Below are positions 36,901 to 45,225 of a stretch of DNA of 64,000 bases, piece by piece (position 1 is the first letter of the stretch; every line of letters starts with the position of its first letter). Below the pieces are notes generated by a model, which was not told the DNA's origin, ran no database searches, and saw only the letters and a program-made list of their open reading frames with translations. Location of the stretch: positions 186,001-250,000 of the forward strand of contig NZ_JAGINT010000001.1 of the NCBI RefSeq assembly GCF_017876295.1, read 5' to 3'. The position numbers were made by a program, and so were the translations under genes. This DNA is from Kribbella aluminosa. GTDB lineage: Bacteria; Actinomycetota; Actinomycetes; Propionibacteriales; Kribbellaceae.

Positions 36901-37972
36901 AGGCAGGAAACGACCAATCGTCGTTGATCAGGTCGGCGACCGTCTTGTAAGGCCCGAGCTTGCCGCGGTCCTTCCCGTCCCCGTTGTACGGGATCACCGT
37001 GGTGGCGTACTTCTTCCGCAGACACTTGTCGGCCGGCAGCCCGGAGGTGTCGAAGAGGTCGTCGCCGAACTGTTCATCGATGATCGGCAGCGAGTCGACG
37101 ACCGGTTCGCCGTTGTCGTCGTCGATGGCCTCACCGGCGTAGTAGACGAGATGGCCGTCCTCGTCCACGACGTCCGCGGCGGCGCGACGCGACACCGCGA
37201 TCATCTTGAGCCCCTTCTTCTGGAGCATCATGTGACTGATCATCGAGGAGACCTGGACACCCGAGTGCGCGCCGGCGTCGGGAAACCAGTCGAACTTGCG
37301 CTGGATCTCTTCGGGCACCGCGATGTGCTGGTCGTTCTCGTACTGGTTGATGTCGGAGGTGTCGCGCATCAGATTGGCGGCGTCGACCCGCTTCGAGACC
37401 CAGGCGGCCAGCACGACGCCGAGCACAAGCCCCGTCCCCAGCGAGACGAACAGCTTCAATCCGGACACGTCGGCCAGTTGAGCACCGAGATTCGTCGTCT
37501 TGGCAGGTTCGGTTCCCTGCTTCTTCGCGTCGTGCTGCTTGGCTGTGTACCACTGCGGCACAGGAACGTCAGCGAGGTCCGGATAGCACTTCCCTGTGGG
37601 CTGCCCGGCCTTGTCGAGCTGCTGGTAGCAGGGTTCGGCGGCGCCACCCTCGGCGGTGCGGGTCGACTTGATGTAGAACTTCTCACCCGGGCGGTCGCCA
37701 TTCGCGGTGTTCGAGATCGTGCTTCCCAGCCCTAGGACGACCAAGGCGATCACCGAGTAGAGGACCCAGGTGATGACGGCGATGATCGCACCGGCAATGA
37801 TCGCGCCCGCCATTCCGGGCGCTTTCGATCGCCTGGCCTGCAGCTGGCCCCGGTCGAGCTGTTGCCGGTCGTGCACGTCGCGATGTGACAGCGTCTGCCC
37901 GGAACCCCGGGCCGAGATCTTGTCCCAGCCGCTCGCCCTCGCCCGCGACGCCTTCCGCTTCCCTCGCGCCAT
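33959..37972 (-). CDS. VirD4/TraG-like type IV coupling protein
   Basis: 1337 aa from ATG 37972 (MARGKRKASRARASG). Two membrane segments near residues 56-78 and 175-193 are followed by the ATPase. Walker A is AITRAGKGQTY near 380-390, with the VirD4-type continuation NMVINDPKGELL. Walker B is RFMLDELGNL near 897-906, followed by LILQTLQQLRDVYG. The 500-residue insertion between the Walker motifs and the length, about twice a classical VirD4, resemble coupling proteins of Gram-positive elements with MobP2/MobL relaxases. It delivers the relaxase-DNA complex to the transfer channel. It lies directly left of the coiled-coil gene in the island B unit. Confidence 0.93.
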   Translation of the reverse strand: MARGKRKASRARASGWDKISARGSGQTLSHRDVHDRQQLDRGQLQARRSKAPGMAGAIIAGAIIAVITWVLYSVIALVVLGLGSTISNTANGDRPGEKFYIKSTRTAEGGAAEPCYQQLDKAGQPTGKCYPDLADVPVPQWYTAKQHDAKKQGTEPAKTTNLGAQLADVSGLKLFVSLGTGLVLGVVLAAWVSKRVDAANLMRDTSDINQYENDQHIAVPEEIQRKFDWFPDAGAHSGVQVSSMISHMMLQKKGLKMIAVSRRAAADVVDEDGHLVYYAGEAIDDDNGEPVVDSLPIIDEQFGDDLFDTSGLPADKCLRKKYATTVIPYNGDGKDRGKLGPYKTVADLINDDWSFPAYEVQRPGGAYIVDTAPVNTMVLAITRAGKGQTYIEPMLDMWSREKRPSNMVINDPKGELLVKNYVPFVTRGFEPVQFNLINAMKTDIYNPLGMAADAAREGDSTKCALYVENIADVFFPVDGGEDPVWPNAANNAFKRAAYGLIDFYLEEERELREHAAATRMDPETLERRLDDMWGHVTLYNCYQLFVQLTSKKLKNPEAELEKKVKAGGFENDEAGLEAARDDAERQAFLWEGKADQDMLTLYFNATEALPTNTMRTLIGNANNALRAMAGAEKMLASVYGIAITAMSFFTDPTISTLTSGKPSQNTDLGGLSFPRRLGVRFSMNYLKRDHLIGQQAMWSAYADPRFAEPLGEDFDHADIVSREGWARYYFKGKFPTDEAWLKLELVNPQSKMLVRTFYFHFKKNYQVSLNGRHYVAEPVTGKKIVKNGVIRELRPVHTNATHGSAITEYQPADTTYPQDRLDLTASGAPEKVRGHARAITQTMVRYSEAPKAVFLVTPPHLMKYAKLILILIKQLVDLNFDKSYMTKSNQKPLYKTRFMLDELGNLQSDGNGIAGFETMLSIGLGQEQQFTLILQTLQQLRDVYGESVDKIVQGNTSNIVFLKSTDDSMIETLEKMSGTTHKSYIDSKQISQDLDKVVGGKTEGRVSYTMNTKEEPLIKYNDMAFIPERNSIVFRAGDPPVWNRNETSLPMSWRLFEDAIIHPGRPYTLQTIPTLSSALDFDVRMNQPDFRKMLDKRMKQAIHSGSAKDVYQESYGYADVDIARLDPDIYSDEVMEIVQMKVNVEQGRDPHAVREVDVDDLDVAMIYDDDQVVDNVELAAEVAQRETAAAARRRLIYAEATISQDMLVKPDGTARVKSLDRQLTEAYKSALVELQQDRDHFSVGGDGELRSADGSRTYITPLRSSTFAEAASKLNSAASSGDSRVFFDSELHAEDLQALATVEIAADFYRFLASLPTWEHLAGGAFDRAMAVEMLDS

Positions 37973-38090
37973 TGGTGCGCTCCTCGTCCTCACTGTGTTG
38001 CCGGAAAAGTCGATAACGGCACCGGCGCGGGGACGATCCCCTGTACGCCGCTGGCCTCTTTCTGCGATCGGCTGCTGCCCTGCGATGCGC

Positions 38091-40142
38091 TCAGATCAGG
38101 GTCGCGCCGATGACGAACCCGCCCGCCAGCATGAGTAGTGCGAGCACGGCCGCCATCGCGATCAGTGCTGTGTTGGATCGCGACTGCATCAAGTTCGATC
38201 GCTCCAGATCGTTGATGTAGGCCTGGCGGTCTGCCTGCAGCTCATTGACCCGTGCGTCGTAGTGCTTGCCGAACGACTCGCTCATGTGGTCCATCTGCAG
38301 CAGCAGATCGCTGACCCGGTTCGTCTGCGACGTCGTCTTCTCGCTCTCCAGGTTGAGGCGGTGCTGCCACTCCTCGTCCCGGGCACGCAGGTGCTCGATC
38401 GTGGAGTGACGCGCGCGCTCGAACTCCTCCTCGGCCCGGCGTGACTGCTCCTCCTGCTCAGCACGCATCCGGGCGATCGCCCCGGCGTGCTCGCGCTCGA
38501 GCGAACCGACCCGGTCGACCGTGGCCTGCTCGGCGGCCAGCGCCTGCGCGCGGCTGATGTCGTTCTTGCGGTTCTCGTCGATGACCGACTGGATCTCGTC
38601 CGTCAGGCGAACCAGCAGCGCGCGCTCGGCAGCCAGAGCCTCGGCTTGGCGCTCGGCCAGCACTTCGAAGACCCGGGTCATGCCGATCGCCATCTTGCGT
38701 TCGGCGTCCTTGCGGCGAAGACCGAGGATCTCCTGGCGGGTGTAGTCGTAGTCGTTCTCGACCTTCGCCTCGATCGCCGTCACGGCATCGAGCTGCTCGC
38801 GCCGGATCCGTGGACTGTTCCGCTCTCGGTACTGCGCCTCGGCCTGGGCGGCCGCCTGCTGACCGACCCGGGCGATAGCGGCCTCGAATACGTCGGCGAT
38901 CTCGGCCTGAGCCTGCCGGCCCTTCTCCTCCCTGGCAGCCAGCGCTTCGCGGTACTCGGCCCGCGCCCCGGCGGTCAGCCCCTGGTAGACGCTTCCCTCA
39001 CGATCGATGGAGACCTCGCGGATCACCTGCTCTGCGTGCAGGCTCATGAGCGTGACGAACTGCGTTTGCAGCGTCGTTTGACCGTCGGCGTGCAACTGCG
39101 ACAGTTGCGCGTTAGCCTGCCGAACCAGTTGCGCGAGCTGATCGCCGAGCCATGAGGTGGCAGCCTGTGGTGCCTCGATCTGAACGGTCAGCGCGCCGAC
39201 GCCGAACGACGTCGTGAACTCGTCCAGCGTGACCTGCAGGTCAAGGTCCTCGCTGAGGAACCGTCGAGCCAGGCTTCCGCGCACCTGAAGCTGGTTCGCT
39301 ACCGGCGCGGCCGGCAGCTGTTCTGTGGGCTGATCCAACCCTTCGCCGCTGGGCTCCGGATTGCCCGGTCCGATGACCCCGTCGGCCAGCTCGTCGGGGG
39401 AACCGTGCTCGTCGAAGGACGGCGAGTCGAGACCCTCGTCGTCGGTGAAGGCGGTCGAGAAGTCCAGATCGTCGTCCGGGTCGGTGCCGAATACCGGTTC
39501 CTGGTCGAACAGTGGGTCGCCGTCGTCGAAGGATCTCTCGTTCGGCTCCACCGCGACCTCAGCCAGCTCGGCGTCGGCGGCCGCTTCGGTGAGGCCGGCA
39601 TCGATGTTCGCCTCGCCGCTGTGCCGCGCCCACATCTCGGCGCCGACCGCGTCCTTGAGATCGACCCGGCCCTGCGAGACTCCTTGCGCCTGAGCGAAGG
39701 TTGCTGGCGCCGCCAGGTCGACCTGGAGGCCCTGGCCGCCGCGCTGGTAGACCACCGCCCAGGTGTAGTCCGCAGTGGTGAGCAGCCCGTATTCGTCCAT
39801 CCGCTCGAGCGTCCCGATCGTCGGAATGATCCCGAAGATCTGCTGGTCGAGCATGTCGCCGGTCGCTAGCGTGCGGATCGAATCGTTCTCGATCAGCTCG
39901 ATGATGGAGCCCCTGGCCTCGTCACGGCCGTGACGCCTGCTCAGACCGCCGATGCTTTCTGCGGCAAGCACCAGGACCACCCATGCCGTCCCGCTGGGCA
40001 AACCGAAACGCTCGTTGCCGCGGAGCAACTCGACAGCCGCCGGGACGGCGGTCTCCCGGACCACCGACGACAGCAGCTCGTCCGGCTTCTTCTGCCGATC
40101 CTTCCTCCGCACGGCATGCTTGGGTCCTGTCAGGATGCTCAC
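38091..40142 (-). CDS. Large coiled-coil protein with C-terminal membrane anchor (683 aa)
   Basis: GTG 40142 (VSILTGPKHAVRRKDRQKK) with the ribosome-binding site gaaggga seven bases ahead is preferred over the upstream ATG at 40232, which lies in the AT-rich island. Residues 1-190 are globular; 190-290 is an acidic disordered stretch. About residues 360-640 form an almost continuous coiled coil rich in Ala/Glu/Arg. The last 25 residues are a single membrane helix (TALIAMAAVLALLMLAGGFV). A tail-anchored coiled coil next to the coupling protein could tether or scaffold the transfer machinery. No family recognised. Confidence 0.8.
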   Translation of the reverse strand: MSILTGPKHAVRRKDRQKKPDELLSSVVRETAVPAAVELLRGNERFGLPSGTAWVVLVLAAESIGGLSRRHGRDEARGSIIELIENDSIRTLATGDMLDQQIFGIIPTIGTLERMDEYGLLTTADYTWAVVYQRGGQGLQVDLAAPATFAQAQGVSQGRVDLKDAVGAEMWARHSGEANIDAGLTEAAADAELAEVAVEPNERSFDDGDPLFDQEPVFGTDPDDDLDFSTAFTDDEGLDSPSFDEHGSPDELADGVIGPGNPEPSGEGLDQPTEQLPAAPVANQLQVRGSLARRFLSEDLDLQVTLDEFTTSFGVGALTVQIEAPQAATSWLGDQLAQLVRQANAQLSQLHADGQTTLQTQFVTLMSLHAEQVIREVSIDREGSVYQGLTAGARAEYREALAAREEKGRQAQAEIADVFEAAIARVGQQAAAQAEAQYRERNSPRIRREQLDAVTAIEAKVENDYDYTRQEILGLRRKDAERKMAIGMTRVFEVLAERQAEALAAERALLVRLTDEIQSVIDENRKNDISRAQALAAEQATVDRVGSLEREHAGAIARMRAEQEEQSRRAEEEFERARHSTIEHLRARDEEWQHRLNLESEKTTSQTNRVSDLLLQMDHMSESFGKHYDARVNELQADRQAYINDLERSNLMQSRSNTALIAMAAVLALLMLAGGFVIGATLI

Positions 40143-40204
40143 ACCAATGGGTCCCTTCGATCTATAGCCCGATTTGCCTCGTCTACCAGGAGGTCGATGC
40201 AACA

Positions 40205-40262
40205 CCATCCGAAGATACCATTCAATGATCATTTAATAGATCATTCGGAAAGGATTGTGGAT
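40205..40262 (-). promoter_or_regulatory. AT-rich island B upstream of the coiled-coil/coupling protein unit
   Basis: Contains direct repeats of GATCATT 12 bp apart on the + strand (40227-40233 and 40239-40245), plus ATTCAATGATCATT. Same word family as islands A, C, D and E. It lies just upstream of the GTG start at 40142. Confidence 0.6.
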
Positions 40263-40272
40263 AGTGGAGGGA

Positions 40273-42039
40273 CTACCTCATCGCGGAGACCACGATGTGG
40301 CCGTCTGAGATCAGCATCGTTTTGTGATCGCTGGCCAGTTCGCCGTTGACGTCGACGCTGAGCCGGCGCTCGGTGGGGTGCTCGTTGACGAAGCGCGCTA
40401 CTTCCGTGCTGACCTCGTCGGTGAGCTTCGCGACCGCTGTTCGAGCGCCGCCGGCGTCGGAGTCGGAGTCGCCCTTGTCGTCGACCAGGTACTGCAGGAC
40501 TCGCTCGGACATGACGACTTGTGCGTTGTGCTTGACCCGGACCTCCTCAACCAGGCTCCACAGTTTGTTCTTCACGATCTTTCGTTGTGTCTCCAGCGAG
40601 AGCGGCTGGAACGGAACGATCGCGTCGATGCGGCCCAGGAGCTCGGGCGGAAAGCGATCGGCGCCCGCGGTGGTCGAGATCGACCGCCGGATCAGCTTGT
40701 CGTACTCGCTGAGCTTCTTGCCCGAGCCGGTGTCGTCCGGCTCGTACTGCGCGATGGTCGAGAAGATCTCGTTGCCCACGTTCGTGGTGAGCACGATGTA
40801 GGTGTTGAGGAACGACACCTCGCGGTTGTTGTCGTCCGACAGCCGGGCGTCGTCGAGTACCTGGAGCAGGACGCGCGTGACCATCGGCGAGGCCTTCTCG
40901 ATCTCGTCGAACAGGAGCACGGCGTGTGACAGGTCCCAGACCCGCTTGGTGAGCTCGGAGCGGAAGAGCCCGAAAGAGTCGTCCGAGGCGAACTCGGTCA
41001 TGTCGAACCGGATCAGGTGACGCTGATCGTCGCCGAACAGCAGCCTGGCCAGCTGTTTGGTCAGTTCGGTCTTGCCGACACCGGTGCTCCCGGCAAACAA
41101 CATGGATGCCATGGGCCGTGATGGATCGTTCAGATCCGCAACGCACAGCTGCAGCCGCCGTGCAACGACCGACGTGGCATGGTCTTGGCTGTACACCTTC
41201 TCATCGAGTTGCTGCTTGATCAGGGCGCCGTCGACCCTGAATGCGACGTTGACGTTCAGCGACTCCATCAGTACGTCCGAGAGCAGGCGCTTGTCGATGG
41301 CCCGCTTCGTGTGCCGATGCCAGCCCACCATTGAATCGAGCACCAGGATGGACTTGCGCGGCTGCGAACTCGCCGGCATGTATCGCTGCGTGTACTCGTA
41401 GATCAGCCGGAAGAGATGGTCGCCGTGGAACTGATCGGCCACTCCGTAGCGCTCGGCCATGCCTTCGAGAATCTTCACCGTTGTCGCCTCGTCCGGTGGA
41501 GCGAGATTGATGCGCTGCAGCCGCTCCACGAGTGGCTGGTTCGGCGCAATGTGGCGGTGGAACTCCTCGTACGTCGTGGCAGCGATCACCCGGATTCCTC
41601 GGGCCCCTGAAGCGGCGAGCACAGGCTTGATCGCCTCGACCGCCGCATCCGACAACTGCACGATCTGATGGAACTCGTCGATGAACAGGACCAGTTCACG
41701 GTTCTCGTCGCGGGCAAAGCGTTCGGCCTCGTCGAAGAAGCCCTTGAGTGTCGAGGCCATCCGGTCGGAGTCGCCGGCCTCGGAGATCATTCGCGCCGGG
41801 TCGACTTCGAGGTAGAGCCGCTGTGTGTCGATCTGACTGACGCCCTGGACGAGCACGCTCTTTCCGGATCCAGCAGGAGCCAGCAGCAGAGCGTTGCACA
41901 GTTCGGCGCGCCTCATTGCCGCCAGCAACTGTGTCATCTCGTACCCGCGGCCCACGATCTCGCGCTCTGGCGGCTTCATAGGGCTGGACAGGCGGGCGAG
42001 CAGTGTGTAGCCCTCGTTCAGCCGGGAACCGTCGAACAT
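40273..42039 (-). CDS. Second ClpA/ClpB-like double AAA+ ATPase
   Basis: 588 aa. First module: Walker A LAPAGSGKSV near residues 53-62 and Walker B LFIDEFHQ near 115. Second module: Walker A FAGSTGVGKTELT near 315-327 and Walker B VLLFDEIEKA near 375, with the Clp-type LLGRIDAIVPF after it. There is no Clp N-terminal domain and no ClpP-docking loop that I can see. The sequence is clearly different from the ATPase at 6511-8442, so this is not a recent duplicate. It sits in the conjugation core and probably remodels a transfer or replication complex. The ribosome-binding site ggagga precedes ATG 42039. Confidence 0.88.
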   Translation of the reverse strand: MFDGSRLNEGYTLLARLSSPMKPPEREIVGRGYEMTQLLAAMRRAELCNALLLAPAGSGKSVLVQGVSQIDTQRLYLEVDPARMISEAGDSDRMASTLKGFFDEAERFARDENRELVLFIDEFHQIVQLSDAAVEAIKPVLAASGARGIRVIAATTYEEFHRHIAPNQPLVERLQRINLAPPDEATTVKILEGMAERYGVADQFHGDHLFRLIYEYTQRYMPASSQPRKSILVLDSMVGWHRHTKRAIDKRLLSDVLMESLNVNVAFRVDGALIKQQLDEKVYSQDHATSVVARRLQLCVADLNDPSRPMASMLFAGSTGVGKTELTKQLARLLFGDDQRHLIRFDMTEFASDDSFGLFRSELTKRVWDLSHAVLLFDEIEKASPMVTRVLLQVLDDARLSDDNNREVSFLNTYIVLTTNVGNEIFSTIAQYEPDDTGSGKKLSEYDKLIRRSISTTAGADRFPPELLGRIDAIVPFQPLSLETQRKIVKNKLWSLVEEVRVKHNAQVVMSERVLQYLVDDKGDSDSDAGGARTAVAKLTDEVSTEVARFVNEHPTERRLSVDVNGELASDHKTMLISDGHIVVSAMR

Positions 42040-42067
42040 GGCCTGCTTCCTCCGCTGCAGTCATGAC

Positions 42068-42109
42068 ACGGTCCTCGCACCACCTTGGTCGAGGCGTTGC
42101 GAGGACCGT
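42068..42109. terminator. Intergenic hairpin between 42157 and 42039
   Basis: A 12-bp perfect inverted repeat (acggtcctcgca / tgcgaggaccgt) with an 18-base loop. A second hairpin, ccccgg-cta-ccgggg, lies at 42119-42133. No T-run is present. They may limit read-through between the two genes or stabilise the upstream mRNA end. Confidence 0.5.
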
Positions 42110-42156
42110 ATGAGCTCACCCCGGCTACCGGGGCCTGATGGTTGATCTGATCCCGA

Positions 42157-42726
42157 TCAGCCCACCGCGAGCTCCTCGCCTCTCGCCGGCGTCGCGGCGT
42201 CCTCGAACAGCGGTACGTCACCGTGCTCCGCGGCGGCCTGCGCCTCGGTGACCGGCGTCTCAGCCTCCTGCTCAGCCGAGGTGCCTGCGGCCTTCTTGGC
42301 CGCCTTCATGGATGCGAACTGACCGTCCATCGTCTTGTCGTCGATCTTGAAGTCCGATCGGGTGAGCGACTTCGAGTTGAGAACGAGCCCGCCGCCCTTG
42401 GTTGACGGCATCACGTTCGCCTTGACCGCGTAGACGCGGCCGATCTCCTGGCCGTCCTTGTTCATGATCGGCTCCGAGTTGGGGCCGGCTGCGTCGACGA
42501 TCTCGACGAACTGCCCCTTCGAATACGGCGCGCCGTTGTTGATGCGGTCCCCCTCGGTGCGCTGAGAGACCAGGTGCAGGTTCGTCTGCTCCGGTCCGCG
42601 CGGGTCGCGGTGGTCCACCATGACGTCGAGGAAGCGCGTCTTCCCGTCCTTCGTTGCGTTGTTGTTGTACGTCTTGGCCAGCAGGTTGACGCCGGTCATC
42701 GCGCCCTTGCCCTTGAGCAGTGCCAT
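42157..42726 (-). CDS. Hypothetical ICE protein (189 aa)
   Basis: ATG 42726 follows gggagaagagatc. Residues 1-130 form a compact beta-rich domain (TRFLDVMVDHRDP, GQFVEIVDAAG, GRVYAVKANVMP). The remainder is Ala/Glu/Lys-rich and disordered with an acidic C-terminus. A beta domain plus acidic tail resembles single-stranded-DNA-binding proteins in outline, and the gene lies next to the relaxase, but no OB-fold signature can be confirmed by eye. It is the first gene after island C. Confidence 0.75.
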   Translation of the reverse strand: MALLKGKGAMTGVNLLAKTYNNNATKDGKTRFLDVMVDHRDPRGPEQTNLHLVSQRTEGDRINNGAPYSKGQFVEIVDAAGPNSEPIMNKDGQEIGRVYAVKANVMPSTKGGGLVLNSKSLTRSDFKIDDKTMDGQFASMKAAKKAAGTSAEQEAETPVTEAQAAAEHGDVPLFEDAATPARGEELAVG

Positions 42727-42819
42727 GATCTCTTCTCCCTGTTTCTGCCCGGCTCGACCACGAGTCGGTCTGGATCGGCAACATCCGCTGCGGGTACGAG
42801 ACCCGGCCCGCGAATCGTC

Positions 42820-42892
42820 CACAGATTACTATCTAGATAATCATTAATGCAAGTAGAGAAGAGTATCTAATGATTATCTAATGGATGATGTC
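42820..42892 (-). promoter_or_regulatory. AT-rich island C with 13-bp perfect inverted repeat; possible oriT
   Basis: TAGATAATCATTA (42834-42846) and TAATGATTATCTA (42868-42880) form a perfect 13-bp inverted repeat with a 21-base spacer. The arms are the AGATnATyATTm word of the other islands. It separates the relaxase stop (42908) from the start of 42726. It could be the promoter of the 42726-40273 genes, an operator, or the relaxase's origin of transfer. Confidence 0.6.
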
Positions 42893-42907
42893 GCTGGCCG
42901 GACCTGC

Positions 42908-45175
42908 CTAGGTGTCGCGGTTCGCCTCGGATTCGTGGGGATCGGGGGAGTCGGGACCTGAAAGGGCGCCGGCCTCGAGGACGACCCGATCGATCTGGTG
43001 TTGGAGACGAATGACGAGGGCGGCGTCGAGTGCCGAGGTCGTCCGGCGGTGGGTGAGGTTCTGCTGGGTGCGCAGCTGTGCGAACCGGCTCGGGAGGGTG
43101 CTCTTGCCGGCAGAGTCCGTAGACCGTGCCAGTTGTGCGGCAAGTTCCGTCATGGCCGCGACGTCGTCGACCGGGAGGTCGGTGATCGCTCGTGCCTGCC
43201 CGGAGTCGTCCAGGTAGGCCATAGCCGCGATCAGGAGCCGCCGCCGCTGTGCAGCCGCGGTGGTGAATCCTGTCCGGGCCTGGGCGCCGATCGTGACGTC
43301 GGAGAAGAAGTCGTAGCCGAGGTGGTGCAGGTCGAGCGACCTGACTTCGTCGAAGTCGTAGTCCGCGCCTCGGGTGATCTCTACCCCGGGGGGCTCGTCG
43401 GCGGCGTTCAGGGTGACCAAGACCAGCCCTGATCCGTACAGCGAGGCGCGCAGCCCGTCCAGACGCTCGTCGTAGGACCGCTGCATCGTCAAGATCCGGT
43501 GGTCGAGGACGGTCCGGCCCGCGGTGCCCTCGGTGAGCAGACGCCCTCCGGGCTGTCCGTAGATTTCGCGGCCCAGTCGCTCTGCCTCTTGGGCGTCCCT
43601 CATCCGCTGTAACGAGGCATCTCTGCGCAGGCTCATCAGTGATAGGAGCCGTTGACCGTAGTCCGAGACTTGCCTGTGCTGCTCGTACCACGCGCTGGTG
43701 TCGCCGACGAACGGCAGGAAGTGCCGATACTTGGCGGTGAGCTTGCGGTGATATTCCTGCTCGAAGCGGTAGAAGTCGTACAGCGGGCGTGATTCCTCGG
43801 CCGCGACACCGACCGCCTGGGCCTTCTCCCATTGCCGGGCCAGATCCCGATAGGCCAAGGCGCGCTCTCGGTGGTGTTCAAGCCGGGAGTTGTAGCTGCG
43901 CAGCCGGAAGGCGAACGAGACGAGGTCGGTCTCCTCGGGACCGCTGTCAGGGGCGCGGTCGTGCGCCAGTGCGGTCAGCTGCTCGTAGTCCAGGCCCATG
44001 ACGTCGAGCATGGGTGTGCGGATGCGCAGCTGATCGGCAGGAAGCGAGCGCACCAGTTGGTAGACGCCGTTGACCGCCTGCTCGAGGATCTGCGCGCGTC
44101 CGCGGCTCACCAGTTGTTGCCACTCACGTGTTGTGAGCGATTCGCTCGCGCGGCGCTGGTTGGCGTAGTCGACGATCCTTTCCATGGCTTGCGGCAGCGG
44201 GGAGCCGGGGCGCTCGAGCTGCTCGGTGACGAGCTCGGTGGCCAACTGGTTCGCCTTACGCATGCGGCGGTCGTTGCTGCCGGCACGCCAGAGCCGGTGG
44301 TCTTCTGGGAGGCACGCGATGAGGAACTGGGGGAGTGCGTCGTCGCGCATCCGTTCGTGTGCCCAGCGCTTGATGAAGGTAGTGACGTTGCGCCGCTCGT
44401 AGCCAACGGCGCTGGACAGGTGCGCCATCGTCTGTTTCTCGTCGAGCCAGGCGTCAACGCCGCGGCGGAGCCTGGATTTGTGCCGGTCCAGAAGCTTGCC
44501 CCGCTGAGTTCCGGACGGTGTGACCGTGCCGGTCCCGGCGTCGACCATGGCCAGATGGCAGTGCACGTGCTCGGTGTCGACCTGGATGACCCCGACGTAG
44601 CGCAGATCGTCGAAGCCGCTGTTGCCTGAGCTCATCCGTTCCAGCCCGTGCATGATCGCCAGACGCAGCTTCATCTGGTCGATGTGACCGCGGTAGTCCC
44701 CTCGTGCCTGGCAGTGGAAGTCCTGATCGACGATGCCGTGCTTTTTCAGGTAGGCCTCATCGAACGACAGGACCGTCTTGAGTACCGTGCGGCCGGCCTC
44801 GAAGTGGTCCTGGATGTCTCGACTGGCCGCGCGTAACTGTTCGTCGGACAAGGACACCGAGCTGTAGCCGAAGGCGACACCGCCGGCGCCCTGCGCCTGG
44901 CGCATGTCGTTCTTGGCCGCTTCGCGCGATATCGCGTGGTCGACGGCTGATGCCCGGGCCATGTACCGGACGATGAAGTCGTCGGTGCGCAGCCGCTGTA
45001 CCGGTGCCAGCGACTCGGTCGCCTGCTCCCGCGCCATGTAGCGCTCGACGTAGCTGCCCGGCGTCGCACCCCGTGACCCCGAGCCGTCCGGATTCTTGAT
45101 CGAGAACTCGTTGACGATCACTACGTCCTGCTTCAGGCCCATGCCCATCCCCTTGGTGATCTTGGCGGCCGCCAT
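42908..45175 (-). CDS. MobL/MobP2-like relaxase
   Basis: 755 aa. The N-terminus VVIVNEFSIKNPDGSGSRG, followed by SYVERYMARE, matches Gram-positive MobP2/MobL relaxases and provides tyrosines Y42 and Y46 as nucleophile candidates. The metal-binding HUH-type motif is EHVHCHLAMV at 202-211 (HVHCH 203-207). The C-terminal 400 residues are helical. The enzyme would nick one strand at oriT, stay covalently attached and pilot the DNA through the channel. ATG 45175 follows gaggagcttgtcgccggg. It is the last gene of the long transfer operon from 52507. Confidence 0.88.
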   Translation of the reverse strand: MAAAKITKGMGMGLKQDVVIVNEFSIKNPDGSGSRGATPGSYVERYMAREQATESLAPVQRLRTDDFIVRYMARASAVDHAISREAAKNDMRQAQGAGGVAFGYSSVSLSDEQLRAASRDIQDHFEAGRTVLKTVLSFDEAYLKKHGIVDQDFHCQARGDYRGHIDQMKLRLAIMHGLERMSSGNSGFDDLRYVGVIQVDTEHVHCHLAMVDAGTGTVTPSGTQRGKLLDRHKSRLRRGVDAWLDEKQTMAHLSSAVGYERRNVTTFIKRWAHERMRDDALPQFLIACLPEDHRLWRAGSNDRRMRKANQLATELVTEQLERPGSPLPQAMERIVDYANQRRASESLTTREWQQLVSRGRAQILEQAVNGVYQLVRSLPADQLRIRTPMLDVMGLDYEQLTALAHDRAPDSGPEETDLVSFAFRLRSYNSRLEHHRERALAYRDLARQWEKAQAVGVAAEESRPLYDFYRFEQEYHRKLTAKYRHFLPFVGDTSAWYEQHRQVSDYGQRLLSLMSLRRDASLQRMRDAQEAERLGREIYGQPGGRLLTEGTAGRTVLDHRILTMQRSYDERLDGLRASLYGSGLVLVTLNAADEPPGVEITRGADYDFDEVRSLDLHHLGYDFFSDVTIGAQARTGFTTAAAQRRRLLIAAMAYLDDSGQARAITDLPVDDVAAMTELAAQLARSTDSAGKSTLPSRFAQLRTQQNLTHRRTTSALDAALVIRLQHQIDRVVLEAGALSGPDSPDPHESEANRDT

Positions 45176-45225
45176 CCCGGCGACAAGCTCCTCGCCATCC
45201 GCCGCGCCGTTGTGCCGGCCCGATG

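Noticed and set aside
34361..37735. Very long open frame (over 1100 codons) on the + strand opposite the coupling protein gene
   Set aside because: It is antisense to the VirD4-like gene, Val/Asp/Arg-rich with no motifs, and results from strong third-position GC bias.
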